The translations under genes were made by a program, and so were the position numbers. Under the pieces are notes generated by a model. That model saw only the letters and a program-made list of their open reading frames with translations. It did no database searches and was not told the DNA's origin. From the NCBI GenBank assembly GCA_023053575.1, contig JAKZAP010000009.1:21867869-21931868 (forward strand): a stretch of DNA of 64,000 nt, given 5' to 3'. Origin of the DNA: Branchinecta lynchi (taxonomy: Eukaryota > Arthropoda > Branchiopoda > Anostraca > Branchinectidae). This document shows positions 53,513 through 64,000 of this stretch, in pieces. Position 1 is the first letter of the stretch. The number at the start of each line of letters is the position of its first letter.

Positions 53513-53760
53513 GCCTTACGTTGGGTAAACCTTCATGAGGTGCGTCCACATTTCGGAGCGAACGAGGAAATTCGCATCCTACGGCGAAAACCGGGTCGTA
53601 GCTCCACGCACTTCACCTGGATATAAAGTGTTGCCTGCGCATCCCGGATACCTGTCGTCCATAACCGGAATTGGAGGTTAGATTCAGTGCACGCACACTG
53701 TCAGATGTTTCGTAACAGATAACGCAGGGATGCGCAGTTCCAACAGATAACACTTGGAAT
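53513..53760. other. Unclassified sequence
   Basis: Ends in a CAACAG MITE fragment (53705-53770); otherwise nothing recognised. Confidence 0.3.
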
Positions 53761-53761
53761 G

Positions 53762-54110
53762 TTACACTGTAAAAAGTTTCTCCCAGAAAGTATTAAAGTT
53801 AGCTGCAATATTTGCTACTGGGACTAAACCCCCTCTCATCCCGTCGTCCGTTCGCCGGTCCGAGAGAAATACTGGCAATCAATTTTTTCCATATCCTGCT
53901 AATTCTTCTGCCCAATTTTTACATAGTTTCATCCCATCATTTATTTCTGGTAAAATTTGTTTCGTTGTCTGTGTATATTTTATTAACTGTATTCCACTTC
54001 TGGCTTTAGCTATTTGGAATAAACTTGATTGATTGATTGAAAAAAAAAATCTTATCTCTACTGGGATAAGATTAATCCGAATTAGATAATCATATCTCAG
54101 TTTAGTCTTG
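53762..54110. mobile_element. CACTGTAAAAA MITE split by a LINE tail
   Basis: cactgtaaaaagtttctccc ... aatatttgctactgggacta, interrupted at 53832-54045 by a LINE 3' end finishing aataaacttgattgattgat, then tctactgggataagattaat. Confidence 0.65.
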
Positions 54111-54379
54111 CATGCAACTGTAGTGCGTCTGGTATGTTTGTGGGTTAGGGCCTTCCTTCTTTCGGGGAACTTCAGCGTCGGGCTATCTCTTCTCTCCCGA
54201 CCCGAATTCTTTGCTCTCGAAACCCCATGCTCGTGATTCTTTCGAGTCCCCATATGAGACTGACGTTGCCTGTGTGGTTAGTTTGGAACCGTTAACTTTA
54301 CGCGTGCGGCGTAGAAGGCTTGCAATCTTAAAATATATTTTGTTGTTGGCTCTACAAGCCGTAGTCAAAGTTAAATAAA

Positions 54380-54660
54380 TAAATATTCTTTGAGCCCAAG
54401 CTGACTTTGAAACATTTATTCAAACAATGTTTACAACGGGTACGTCAGCTACGATTCTTCATCAGCGATATTTTGGCCCTTCTTGGCAAGGGTCCTCGTC
54501 AGGCTGTCAATCTTCTTGGTCAACGCCGGGGAAGGAAACAAACCTGTAATCGCTTTTCCATCACGTAGCTCCTCGCACATGGCGGGGCTTAGCAAACCTG
54601 AGTACAGGTTTGTTTCCTTCCCCGACGTTGACCAAGAGGATTGACGGCCTTAAATAAATA
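54380..54660. mobile_element. Family F fold-back element
   Basis: attctttgagcccaagctga, acatttattcaaacaatgtt, ttggcaagggtcctcgtcag; the arm reverses at 54605 (caggtttgtttccttccccg) but the second arm is cut short. A crcttttccatcacgtagct block (54551) is also at 55272. Confidence 0.75.
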
Positions 54661-54839
54661 GATAGACAATATTGATCCCAGAAGCAAGTACTGCAAGACT
54701 TTTTTTTTACAGTGTACCTATTACGATTTCGTAACAGGTACACATAACAAGCGTTGCCAGGAAGAGAAGAAAAAAGAATCTGCTTACTTTTCCGATACCA
54801 TGATAACAGACACACACAAAATCGGTAGATTTTTTCCGG

Positions 54840-55330
54840 TCGTATTTCGGGTCATCTTGTATGCATAACATTCAGTGCGTAACGTCTGAGAAGTTACAAC
54901 AGCTAACATCCCAAATGTTACCTGTTGAGACCGCGCATCCTTGTGTTATCTGAAATGAAAGTTCTGCCGATGCAGTGATTACATGCTCGTTCCTTCTGTT
55001 TGTAGCCTGACGAGAACCCCTTTTAAGGGGACCGAAATATAGCTAGCAAATACATCTTGTTTCTTCCGAGAAGTACTGCTAGACTTTCGGGTTTCTGGTG
55101 CGCGATGGCCGATCTACCCTACATTGTCAGAAGTTTCATAACACACAAGGATGCGCAGTTTCAACAGAGAACACTTGGGATGCAATCTGTTGTGATTCTG
55201 AAAACGCTATCCATTGGACAATGCATAATGGCTACGTCAGCTATAATGCGTTAATGCGTCTCGGCCGCAGCATCGCTTTTCCATCGTGTAGCTCCTCCCA
55301 CAGGGCGGGGCTTAACTACAAACTGTCACT
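54840..55330. mobile_element. CAACAG MITE fragments
   Basis: agttacaacagctaacatcc / gcgcatccttgtgttatctg at 54890-54950 and caaggatgcgcagtttcaac at 55147, in opposite orientations. A family F piece (tagcctgacgagaacccctt) is at 55005-55045. Confidence 0.55.
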
Positions 55331-55379
55331 TGTCATCCCTTGATTCGTCCCCAATTGGGATCCAGCAGCCAATCAGCGG

Positions 55380-55505
55380 CCTCCTTGGATTTGGTTAAAT
55401 TTCCTTCAACGAACTCGGAGCCTGACCCCGAGTTGGACTTAGTCAAATTTCAGTCAACGAACTCGGATCCTGACCCCAAGTTTGACTTAGTCAAATTTCA
55501 GGCAT
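55380..55505 (+). repeat. ~56-bp direct repeat
   Basis: gttaaatttccttcaacgaa ... ctgaccccgagttggactta then gtcaaatttcagtcaacgaa ... gaccccaagtttgacttagt: two units and the start of a third. The frame VKFxSTNSxPDPxLDL is open but short. Confidence 0.75.
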
Positions 55506-55809
55506 TACAATTTTGTAATGCAATTTTCAAGCATTACCAGGAAGAGCCAAAAAAGGCCAAAAAGCATCTGCTGACTTTTCCAATTTCATGATGACCGATA
55601 AAAATGTCAGCGCTTCTTCAGTGGTCTTTCGCTGTTCCTGACAATGCTTGTTATGCATAACATATGATGTCTAACTTTTTCAAAATCACAACAGATAGTA
55701 TCCGAAGTGTTTTCTGTTGCAACACTGCATCCTGTGTTATCTCTTATGAAACTTCTGACAGTTTAGCAATACGCTACTAATCCATCGTTTAGCGTTTGGA
55801 AAGACCAAT

Positions 55810-56030
55810 AGAAATATATTGACGGTGCAAAACGGATGTAAGCTACATTTTATTATATCTATCTTTCGTCCCTTCTTTGCAAGGGTCCTCTTCAGGCACA
55901 ATGCGGCTTTAGCCTGAAGAGGACCCTTGTCAAGTAGGGCCGAAATATAGCTCTAATAAAATGTAGCTGACTTATCCGTTTTGCACCGTCAAATATGATT
56001 CGCAGTCAGTTTGGGCTGAAGGAACATCTA
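55810..56030. mobile_element. Family F fold-back element (hairpin)
   Basis: gacggtgcaaaacggatgta ... tttgcaagggtcctcttcag mirrored by cctgaagaggacccttgtca ... ccgttttgcaccgtc, then tcgcagtcagtttgggctga. Central loop at ~55905. Confidence 0.8.
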
Positions 56031-56590
56031 GCAATAGAATTTTGAATCCAAACTTTATTACAAGCAGAACTAGAAAACAAATAGGAAGTCGAAAAACGTT
56101 CCATAAAAGTAGAAAACAATGGTTACGAAGTCACACAAAAAACACTCCGTGTGTGTACGTGTGTAGGTGTACAAAGCATTTTTCTTTTTCGGGTTATTTT
56201 TACAAAATGCAAAACAAGGGGTGAAAAATCATCAAACACAGGATACTTTTTTCGCACTTAATATTCTCAACGGCCGTTAGGGAAACAGAAATCCATCGAC
56301 CTGTTCACCTTGTATCGAAAAATATCGAGTCTGTTCGGGAAAAATAGCTGCTTGGTTCAGCGCTTCCGGACATGCTTAAGGCGCTAGTGTGTAGGAAGGA
56401 CCAAATCAGCCAATATTATCAAATCTCAATAATCTTGAAATTTCGGAACTGAATAATTTTGGTATTCAAATACGAGCTGTACGATAAGAAACTTACTGCA
56501 TGGCTAGGTCTGCGATAACAATTTGTATCTCGCCCGGAATTACAATGGGGCTGTACGAAATCTTAATAATTTCGAAAGCGTGCCTGACAA
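56031..56590. other. Unclassified sequence
   Basis: No gene recognised; the 60-codon frame at 56042 resembles nothing known. Confidence 0.35.
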
Positions 56591-56596
56591 GACATT

Positions 56597-56970
56597 AGTT
56601 GCGTTTTTGCTGATACCATGGTATCTGTCACCACGGTAACTGGATCTGCAATTAGTCGTTTTTGCAGTTATCGTGGTATCTGATACACGGTACTTTGCAA
56701 AACGACTATTGCCGAAATTGCACTTTTCGAAGTCATCCCAAAAGAAAACCAGATATCCAGTTACATCACTAAGTGCAAACCTTGTTTCTCACCAATCTGA
56801 CAAAATTTGATAAAATTGAGATGACTTTTCAGATACCACGACTAGTTACCACGGTCGGACCGTAGTATCTGAATATCTGATACCACGATAACTGGCCAGA
56901 TACCACGATAACTGCAAAAACGACTTTAGACCGTGGTATCAGATACCATGGTATCTGCAAACACGCAACT
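56597..56970. mobile_element. AGTTGCGTTTTTG MITE with ATACCACGG core (374 bp)
   Basis: agttgcgtttttgctgatac ... caaacacgcaact, flanked by ATT (56594-56596, 56971-56973). The interior spacer (aagtgcaaaccttgtttctc) is the reverse of that in 47318-47691. Confidence 0.88.
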
Positions 56971-57309
56971 ATTGTTACTTTTCGTATCTTAACCGTACCA
57001 GAACCTCAATCACAGAATCACAGGTCCGTGTTGTATTAAATGTTAGGACGAATGCGATGATATTATGTTATTAAACTGTTGTCCTTTAATGTACCCTTTT
57101 AAGTCTTGCCTCTTCAACATCACACTTTCAAAGGGTCGTAACATAACATCATCGTCATCTATCCTAACATGTAACAGAAGGATGTTACATTTTTTCAGAC
57201 TTCTGATACTGTTATGACTTCTTATGCTATCGGACGTTTATGTAGGGTACAAATTTCGCTTGATTTTAGGCGTTTTTCCGCGACAATCCAATTATACGTA
57301 ACAAATTTT
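56971..57309. other. Unclassified sequence
   Basis: Contains opposed gatgatattatgttattaaa / gtaacataacatcatcgtca blocks ~90 bp apart, so a small decayed hairpin is possible. Confidence 0.35.
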
Positions 57310-57468
57310 TTTTCAGTATTTTCTACTGGGATTAATATTGTCTCTACTGAGATAATATTATTTCTAATTTGGATCAATCTTATCCCAGTAGAGATAAGAT
57401 TAATCCCAGTAGCAAATACTGCAGTTGACTTAAATCCTTTCCCAGAGAAACTTTTTAAACTGTGATCC
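57310..57468. mobile_element. CACTGTAAAAA-family MITE
   Basis: ttttctactgggattaatat, gtagagataagattaatccc, agtagcaaatactgcag and ctttttaaactgtgat, as in 21960-22115. Confidence 0.55.
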
Positions 57469-58655
57469 TAGAAAACTGATTCATCAGAGAAACAGCAAAT
57501 CAACTATCTCAAGTAACAAAACGACAATCCGACTATCTTGAACCCTGAAATCTCACTCCGTTCCAAGATTCCCGAATCGACGATCCAAGAACGAATTTGG
57601 ACTGTCAGAGTGTCGAGAAAACGATTTTTCGTAATCTGGATTATCGGAGAACGCATTTCGGAGAATCCAGATTGTGGATCGTCGCGGAAAACCGCCTTTT
57701 GCTTTGGTTAAAAAAACATTGTTTAGCTCCCGCGCAGTAAATCTGAATATCTCGGGAAATTTAGCAGGTTGGTTGCAAAGATTCGGTTTCCGTTGCCAAT
57801 CCGGTAAAACATTTTCTCTACTTTGGTACACATGCTAAATACGCACTCGGACGAATCACAAGACAAGTGACAAAAAAGAACAGTTAGTTCTGCAGTTTTT
57901 GTTTTTTTTTACTTTTCTTGTTTTTGATATTTTTGCAAAAGTCGGTAAAAAGGCCAGGTGCAGGTGACTAGAGGGGTTTTCAATAATTCGGCAAAACAGC
58001 ACAAAGCTGGAATTTTGATATCAGAAAAAATGTATGAATCGGGATAACTGTTCTAAACTCTATTAAACTACTTAGAAAAATAGAATTAATAAAAAAAAAA
58101 GCTGAAGGAAATAAAAAACATCCCTCTCGCCTAGACAGGACCGCGGGTCCAAGATAACAGAGGCCTGATACTAAACTAGGTTGATCCGTCTACCACGGCA
58201 TTTCATTTCATTTTCCCATTTCCTTCCGTCTTCTTTCCTTACTATGGTTACTACACTTTTTGAACTAACCGGTGTCCGGTTTTACCTCACCGTCGCGGAC
58301 TAACCAGAACCTGCTCGGAAGCCGGGCTTTACCGAGAAGTTAGCAAATTTTCGTCAATTGATGGGATTTCGCGCAAAACCCAGAATTTAGGCCGTTTTTT
58401 GCACTCAACGGTGACTACCCACAGTTGAAACAAAAACGCGTTACAAGAGAAGAACCGAGCACCGATGACAGAACACCAGAGACAGCCCGGATTGCAACGA
58501 ACGCAGCTAAAGTTCTCCCACTGGCCTATCTGTCTTTGCCCCTTGGTCTGGCCTTGACTAGTCCCTAGGTCCACCAGTCATGCACTCATCGTCGCTAAGA
58601 CACAAGTACCTGTTTATGACGTAAATCAATAGATTCACTCGTTCGCGTTCTTTAA
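57469..58655. other. Unclassified sequence
   Basis: 57540-57700 repeats cgagaaaacgatttttcgta and cggagaacgcatttcggaga in both orientations. 58260-58345 is an ACCGG-core MITE fragment (accggtgtccggttttacct). No gene recognised. Confidence 0.4.
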
Positions 58656-59497
58656 GCATTGTTCAAACAGGTGTTATAAGGTGTATTGCGGCGTATAAGG
58701 CTTATTAGAGATTCCTCTTTTCCTCGGAGCGCATTGAAGGAGAATAGAGCCAGGTTCTCTTTTCCTTATGCAGAGCCAATCAGATCTCTTGGTTGGTTCC
58801 GCCAGCAGGCCGAGGAGAGGAGCAGCGTCGTCAGGGTTGCCACGGGAAGCACTAAAGTTCTACTTTGTTGGAAGCTGTACAAACAACTTTTCTTCAAAAG
58901 AACACGTTCTGTCCATCCGCTGATTTAATAGTTTTTTTTTTTCAAATTGTACTCGTGTACTTAAGAATGATCTTTTGTAGCTCGTAAAGTTCAGAGCAAA
59001 GTAACACTAGGGAGTACCGCCAAGACTTGACAAAACTGACACACTGTATTAGCAGCGATACTAGAACCACCAGCGATAGAGAACGTTCTTCACCAGCGTT
59101 GGCTCCAGTAACTTCATATTCTAGACATAGCAAACAAATGAAACAGACTCCATTGTTTCCCTAGAGTCTGCAGACCGCTCCTTTGCTTTCCTAGAAATTT
59201 CTAAACCCACAAGTTCGTCTCGCTTTAAAAGCCGCAGGGCTTTAAATGCCGCTACGAATACGCGCTTTAAATGCCTCTACGAATATGCCCCGTTCGCAAA
59301 TCATGGAAAGCATAGGTCTTAGCGCTACTCCTTAATGTTATATTGCTCTGGAAGAGTTTGTATCAGCGTGGCAACACCGAAGGCTGCATCGATAAGAACC
59401 TTTGGAGTTCCTATTTGAAAAGGCCTTTGTATTGAGACGTAAACACCGCGTATACCGCTATTCAGCTTATTACACCTATTTGAACGATGCTTCTAGG
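58656..59497. mobile_element. Family M MITE (copy 2, reverse)
   Basis: aagcattgttcaaacaggtg at left, acacctatttgaacgatgct at right. Contains ggcaacaccgaaggctgcat and gccacgggaagcactaaagt as in 52446-53003; ~280 bp longer because of extra central sequence. Confidence 0.75.
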
Positions 59498-59554
59498 ACA
59501 CACTAAGTAAAAAGGAGAATATTTAAATTGTACATTGCAGATACTTGGGAACGG

Positions 59555-59872
59555 GCCATATCTCTAAAGGACATGTCGCACTGTTTACTATTCAACTTAA
59601 AGTATTACTAGGCCGCGCTTTCAACGCACGGTTTTGGCTGTTTTAAGCCTTTTCCGAGACCCGTTGACTTACAGCGAAAACAGAGAAAAAATTTACATGA
59701 CTGTAAAAAAGATTCTCGCAGACTACCGCCGACAGCGTGATATACATCGAACGCAGCAAAACACTGCAAGTGAGAAATCAGCGTGGTTTTGCTAGAGGGG
59801 TTAGAATGTACCGTACAAAATTGGGGTCTCCGGGTTTAGAAGGGGTATTATAGGTAAGACAGGTCCTTTAAG
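59555..59872. mobile_element. TTAAAGGACCTGTC MITE (copy 2)
   Basis: tctctaaaggacatgtcgca ... gtaagacaggtcctttaagc; the core gcttttctc-type block (ttttaagccttttccgagac, ttacagcgaaaacag) is reversed relative to 35786-36133. Confidence 0.75.
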
Positions 59873-60136
59873 CAAGTAATACTACTGTGTACTAGTACAT
59901 CCGTCCCTCGCTTCTTGCAATGCATCCCAACCGAAATCAGCGCTACCCCTGTACCCGAGGATACACCATGCTCACACATCTTTTATGCAATCTTCAATAC
60001 ACCCTTCATAAAATTAATGCAAGATTATTTCTTTTTTGACCACTAGATGCGCTAGCATAACAATGACACGTGACTTCTTGGTGTACGTTCATCCAGGTTT
60101 GTCTGGCTATTTTCAATTCCTCTTAGACCTAGCCAT
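59873..60136. other. Unclassified sequence
   Basis: Nothing recognised. Confidence 0.3.
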
Positions 60137-60490
60137 GTTTAAAGTCTAACTGAAAAGCCAACGTATTTTTGCATCATTAACTGAATATACTGCATTATCT
60201 GGACTGTGTTAAGGGATTTTTGTGTTTTTCACTATTTGCTCTAGTATAATATCTACTGCCGTCCTCCCAACGCACACTCTACTATGACGCGGAAAATTTG
60301 AATCTTAATACAAACGCGGCTTTTCAATTACCAGTGATCATCTTCCGGAAGGTGTGAACACTTATTTTTCGTAATTTCTTTTCGTGAAACATACAGCCCA
60401 GGTACAAGCGCTGCCAAGCGCATAGAGGTACCATAAATCAGACAGGGGAATTCCAGTATATGAAAATGGATTATTCTTGAAAAGCGGAGC
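60137..60490 (+). mobile_element. Family L repeat (uninterrupted copy)
   Basis: aaagtctaactgaaaagcca ... ctactatgacgcggaaaatt ... agcgcatagaggtaccataa. Shows the form before family K entered the copy at 49240-50100. Confidence 0.65.
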
Positions 60491-62858
60491 AACCAACCAA
60501 CGCCTCTTTAAGTCCTATATTAGCCCTTTTCGGTTAAACTTTAAAACTGTTTAAATGCCTCTGCCTTTAGTGCTCTACCCAACTTCGTTCTGTCAAACTT
60601 CCTAAAGTTCGTAATTCTGGCTTCCGATTTCAATGCTCGCTGACTTTTCCTGGGGCTAATGCGTGACTCGGTACCAACCGAAAGCCTAATCGCTAATTCC
60701 CCATTCAGATAACTTATACCAAGATCTCACGTGTGATCGTTATTATTTCTCTTGCGCATCTGGCGGCGATTTGTCATAGGATTTTATTAGAGGTGTATGC
60801 CGTGTTATATCAGGTATTAATAATGATAAGAATCTCTGTCACTCGGCCCCTGCGCCGGTCAATAAGCTGCGCTCAGGTTCCGTACATGCTGGTTATTATG
60901 CCCGAAAATGTAAGATAGTCTACAGACGTGGAAAGAAGTTTCGGGTAGTGGTAGAGCTTAATCGGGTCTCGAGTTTCGTATTCGGTGTAGCGGTTGATTT
61001 ACTATCCAGTAGAAAAATATGTTCTTGATAGTATAGATAAGTGTATCCGGTCTAAGCATCTGTTCAGTATTTACGCGACTCGCCGCTGATTTTGTTTTCC
61101 TCGTAATAGTGGCTGAGAGATGGTACTACGCATCGCCAACTCTTCTTGGGATTTGAACCCCCTTCTATCATTATACTCATACCCATATGGCCCATGTCAC
61201 AAGATTTGTAATTTACAGTCTAGAGTGTCCTACCTACATAGTCTGCCTGAAAAGATGAAAACGAGCACATCTATGCGTAACCCAGAGTTTTGATAACCAG
61301 CATCCGATCAGTGTATAAACCACTCTGCTAAGTCCTAAAGTAAAATGATAGGCCCCCCTCAATATTGCACAAAAGAACATATCACCAAAAGACAACGAGA
61401 GTTGATATTACCCGGAAGTCAACTATAGAATTAGGTCACAACCACAGGTAATCTCAAAACACTGTTTTTCACACGTGGCTAAAAATCTGAATTTCACGCC
61501 AACATTTGCCGGCCTTCTCATTCTTCACCGAGGTTCTTACTATTTCTCTTTCACGGAGCTGTTTTGGTTCTCTCCCGAATCTTTACAATTTTTTCGGACC
61601 AGAGAAAATAATCCGGCGATTTTTCGGAAATATTCAGCCACTTGTGATAGTAGCTGAAAGTGGCTGATATAAACACAACACCGAAACACTGAAGGAATCC
61701 CCGTTGAACGCTTGTGATAGTGAGGGGGGGGGGGGGGGCTGCTGAGAAACCAAACCCAAAAGAAAAGTTGGAGGTCAGTTTCAACACGACGCTGCGAATT
61801 CAGTGGCCCTCCAGCTCGGACTTACACCGAAAGTAAACCAACTGGAAATTAGTTTCAAGCCCCCCATTTTACTATTTGGTCTCCAACTATACATAATTGG
61901 TTTCCTAAAATCAAAAATTCTAAACCAGAGTCGAAAGAAAATTTATACTGCAGTTTACCGGCAAAGAAGAGAAGTAGCACCGGAGTGTGAAACTCACTGA
62001 AACAAACAATAAACGGGAAACCAAATTAAAGTTCCTCATCTCTGGTCTCTGACCGTAGGGCTGTACACAACTGTAAAGCTACCAAGTTTAAACCACGGCG
62101 ACAAATTTACGCTAATTTAAAAGTGATTTTTTTTTGTATATATCTATTCTATAGTTTAATAATAGACTCAGGTTAAAGAACTTATTTGCCAACAGCTTTT
62201 ATTTAATTGCACTCTTTCGGTTTATGTCTTGTTTGACAATTCCGTGTTTCTACCAAAATACTATTCTGGTAAAAATTTGAACCAACGAACCGAACGTCGA
62301 TGCCTGTATTCAGTTACGGAAGGTCTTATTCCCTAAGCCGCCAATCCTCCCCTACCCCCTCCCACAAGCGTCTCCATTGTAACACCATCCTAAAATCACC
62401 AGTACTGCCACCTACTCTCCTAAAAAGAAAACACTCCAACGCTTACTAAAGCCAAGCCGAAGGCAGGACATTACAAAAAATTTGGTTACTTCCGGTTTTT
62501 TTGAATATTTTTTCCTACAAAAATAACACAAAAAAAGCTTCGAACAGTAAAAAAAGCAAAAAAATACAAAAACAGACCGTGAACGATTAGCCTAAGATAC
62601 AAAACTTCGGGGTTTGAAAACACCACCACACATAGAAACTACGAAAGACTACGAAAATCTAAACCCCTCCCCCACCAAAAACCTATCCAGGACGGAACCT
62701 AGCAACGCTCAAGTCGGATGGTATACAAAAATAGGTGAATCTAAGATATAAAAATAATATTCCTAAAATAGTCCAACAGCCTAGAGTCATTAAGTCAAGC
62801 TACAAATTTGATCAACCAGAACTAACAGCAAAAGAAGCAGATGCCACGCATGCCAAAC
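60491..62858. other. Unclassified right-hand region
   Basis: No gene or repeated family recognised over 2.4 kb, apart from a G-run at 61724-61738 followed by ctgctgag, as in the homopolymer MITEs. All frames are short and lack known motifs. Confidence 0.35.
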
Positions 62859-63134
62859 ATTTCGGTGTTGACTAAACTTTAGCTGATTATCTACGGTCGT
62901 GACGTCACATGAAAAGTCTGTATTTTCAATTTTCTAACGAAACTGATTACCCCTAGAGCGGTTTATAAGTGTAAACGTGTCCGGCGCCTCGCTGACCGCT
63001 CGGCTCTATATATATAGATACAAATATATATTCTGAAATATTAATGTAATCGAATTTTCATATTTCTTTCATGACGTCATGAAACCGTCCCGGGCCGTAG
63101 ATAATCGGCTAATGTTTAGTCAATACCAACATTT
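62859..63134. mobile_element. Hairpin-ended MITE, GTTGACTAAAC ends
   Basis: ggtgttgactaaactttagc and tgattatctacggtcgtgac, gtca at left; tgacgtcatgaaaccgtccc and ggccgtagataatcggctaa, tgtttagtcaataccaac at right. ~50-bp ends around a ~170-bp AT-rich middle with ctatatatatag. Confidence 0.82.
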
Positions 63135-64000
63135 CCCGACTTCCACCTCTGTGTACAGTAATAAATTACTCCGTACTGAAGTGCCTCTTGGTACCGTACA
63201 CCGTGCGTTGTAAAAAGTATCCAGGTGATCGAGGAGCCGCCCCAGCGATGGGCGAATCCGAATCCGGATTCGAATCCGGGATTCGTCCTTTTGGCCGATT
63301 CGAATCTTCTGCTTGTCAGGCTGGATTCAGACTCGGGTTCCAAACCCTCAATCTTACAAATCCGGTCAAATTTCTAGTCCACATCCTTCCAGATGGGCGA
63401 GTGATGGATTTCGGTAGGCGAACTGACGGGTGAGGGGTATGACGGGTGCAACTCCTCGTCTTGGACAGTAAGGACTGAAAATCGTCCCTGCCAGCCAATC
63501 AAATTAGCAGTACCGAGAACGAACCAACGGAGCACGTTTGATTAATGGAAAAATCTTTAGAGGCACTTCCTTACGAAGAACCGATTCGATGGTGAATTTT
63601 ACACGCCAGCTTTAAACTTAATTTCTGACAGGGCGTGAGTCAACTCGCGTGGCAAAACTTATCGCGTGATATCGCCTGGTGGTGAATCAGTCTGACAAAC
63701 AATTTTATCTTTTTTTCTTGCCCTGCGGTAATCCTGCAGAGCGATTGCATGCGGAGCGTTGCCGAATTTAACGCTACGTTCAGTCGCTCAACTCAGCGAC
63801 GTAAAATCTATCTGGCGAAGTGAAATCCGCCTCCTATCAGAAAAAGTTTAACGCTGACACCTGACAGGCCTAATCCATGCGGTACATCTGTCATTTTGCC
63901 CAGAAAAATCCCGAAATTCCCGTTCTAAAAATCCAAAAAGAGAACCCAAAAAGGGTGCAATAGAGTAAGATAATAGTCATAAAAATACGAGAATCCATGA
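63135..64000. other. Right edge; no gene recognised
   Basis: 63240-63310 has several gaatccgaatccggattcga-type direct and inverted units. Otherwise nothing recognised. Confidence 0.35.

Noticed and set aside
55340..55591. Frame with repeated DLVKFxSTNSxPDP
   Set aside because: Two to three copies of a 56-bp DNA repeat; the spacing is not a multiple of three throughout and there is no neighbouring exon.

Overview
This is a piece of animal nuclear genome. It is AT-rich, with long introns bounded by GT and AG, and it is packed with short transposable elements, non-LTR retrotransposon (LINE) tails, satellites and fold-back DNA. Nothing looks bacterial, viral or organellar. The two host genes are conserved across animals. 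The repeats (many dead LINE C-termini, elements carrying internal satellites like those of bivalves and other marine invertebrates) suggest an invertebrate, but the species cannot be named from the sequence.

Two divergently arranged genes were rebuilt exon by exon. On the minus strand, seven exons between 24112 and 2988 encode the first ~413 residues of NAT10 (Kre33/TmcA family RNA cytidine acetyltransferase). They run from the start codon through the TmcA N-terminal region and the Walker A and Walker B motifs of the helicase-like ATPase; the rest lies beyond the left edge. On the plus strand, six exons from 28587 to 50909 give a complete 317-residue ZDHHC16-type protein S-palmitoyltransferase with four membrane segments and an intact DHHC zinc domain. 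Reading phase is preserved across every junction in both genes. The starts lie ~4.5 kb apart.

Almost everything else is repeats. Left region (1-24 kb): LINE 3' ends, a ~1.2 kb element with an internal ~136-bp satellite (family B), a PIF/Harbinger-like relic that still encodes a MADF domain, a ~1.55 kb element framed by G/C homopolymers, a 273-bp palindrome, and three ~190-bp direct repeats touching a NAT10 exon. Middle (24-41 kb): more B copies, hairpin MITEs, partial copies of ZDHHC16 exon 2, and a 1301-bp fold-back element with a perfect 10-bp target duplication, nested inside a LINE inside a B element inside an intron. Right (41-64 kb): a ~147-bp satellite, more MITEs and palindromes; no gene was recognised after 50909.

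The most novel-looking signal is a set of MITEs with unrelated, internally palindromic cores that share the ends AG(T/C)TGCGTT...AACGCA(G/A)(C/T)T and a 3-bp ATT/AAT target duplication, seen intact in four copies. NAT10 (rRNA/tRNA acetylation, nucleolus) and ZDHHC16 (membrane palmitoylation) have no known functional link; their adjacency is treated here as positional only.
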